DNA of 14,043 nt from a bacterium (GTDB taxonomy: Bacteria > Zixibacteria > MSB-5A5 > GN15 > FEB-12), in NCBI GenBank assembly GCA_030668045.1, contig DAOUUR010000019.1, positions 1 through 14,043 on the forward strand, in the 5' to 3' direction. Each line of letters opens with the position of its first letter. Positions within the stretch are counted from its first letter, which is position 1. Of this stretch, positions 13,618 through 14,043 are shown piece by piece. The notes under the pieces are model-generated. The model was given only the letters and a program-made list of their open reading frames with translations. It was not told the origin of the DNA and did not search any database. The translations under genes were made by a program, and so were the position numbers.

Positions 13618-14043
13618 TCAGGATTGGCCTTGTTCCTCCCGTCGCATCTTCTCCCGGACATCCGGGATAAATGGGTAAGTCGGGAATTCCTCCAGTAAGC
13701 GTCGATAAATCAGACGGGCATCTTCGGAAGTTGTCTCATCGACAAAGAAGATGTCCGCTTTCATTTTCAGACTATATGGCAAGTAGTACGATTCCGGGAA
13801 CTCTTCTATCAATCTCTCAAGACAACCGAGCACAGCCGAAGTGTCGGTGCGGTTTATCGTCGTTGATGCAAGGCGATAAAGAGCAAAATCGGCGATCGCC
13901 CGATTTGAAGCATCGGCTACGGCCTGAAGATGCACGATAGCTGAATCAGGCATTTGTCTCTCTTCAAAAAGCAGGGCGCTGGAATATTCATGCAACAGTT
14001 GGGGGCTGTCGGTTGATTCATCCATCAGGATCAGCAGTTGCAG
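13618..14043 (-). CDS. TPR-like repeat protein, N-terminus cut by the window edge
   Basis: The frame is open through the right edge (codons before the internal Met at 14025 read LQLLIL), so the real start lies outside and only the last ~141 residues are seen. The sequence is made of helical pairs with TPR-like features: SALLFEERQMPDSAIVHLQAV, ADFALYRLAS, LERLIEEFPESYYLPYSLKMKADIFF and ARLIYRRLLEEFPTYPFIPDVREKMR. The alternating EFPxSxxxPYxLxxxA pattern resembles outer-membrane-lipoprotein or YbgF/BamD-type tetratricopeptide proteins, often periplasmic scaffolds. No signal peptide can be judged because the start is missing. No terminator can fit between it and the convergent small membrane protein gene. 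Confidence 0.75.
   Translation of the reverse strand: MQLLILMDESTDSPQLLHEYSSALLFEERQMPDSAIVHLQAVADASNRAIADFALYRLASTTINRTDTSAVLGCLERLIEEFPESYYLPYSLKMKADIFFVDETTSEDARLIYRRLLEEFPTYPFIPDVREKMRREEQGQS

Overview
The window looks like a chromosomal housekeeping and signalling stretch from a free-living, Gram-negative-type bacterium. The order pth - rpsF - rpsR - DUF2232, the large DUF2723 membrane protein with C-terminal TPR-like helices, and CHASE/PAS hybrid kinases would suit an uncultured FCB-group lineage such as Zixibacteria. That placement is inference and rests on gene order and protein style only. I see no transposase, integrase, tRNA, rRNA or CRISPR array.

Region 1 (1-2482, minus strand) is a translation operon read right to left. 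It has a promoter with a perfect TTGACA -35 (2455-2482), pth, rpsF with a very long acidic tail, rpsR (zinc-ligand form, start overlapping the rpsF stop) and a DUF2232 multi-spanning membrane protein that runs off the left edge. No ssb lies between rpsF and rpsR. Between pth and the divergent cheD is a structured repeat-like block (2484-2546).

Region 2 (2583-6102, plus strand) holds an orphan cheD with a TTG start and Ser at the usual catalytic Thr position. A large CHASE-PAS-histidine kinase-receiver hybrid follows. The 220-base gap between them (3150-3369) shows only weak inverted repeats and no promoter I would defend.

Region 3 (6186-7913, minus strand) is an overlapping histidine kinase / OmpR-type response regulator pair with its own promoter. 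A clean intrinsic terminator (7948-7972) separates it from an upstream M23 metallopeptidase that has its own promoter.

Region 4 (8983-9553) is mostly non-coding. It holds one well-supported 48-residue small gene (8983-9129), one doubtful 55-residue frame, and the promoter of the next gene.

Region 5 (9554-14043) has a YdfG-like short-chain dehydrogenase on plus, a long stem-loop terminator, the convergent DUF2723/TMEM260-like membrane protein on minus, a divergent 82-residue membrane protein on plus, and a partial TPR-like protein on minus whose stop is one base from the small gene's stop.

I found no clear undescribed multi-gene system. The observations most worth following are the S6 tail, the two small genes, the hairpin block at 2484-2546, and the CheD / CHASE kinase pair that lacks other chemotaxis genes here.
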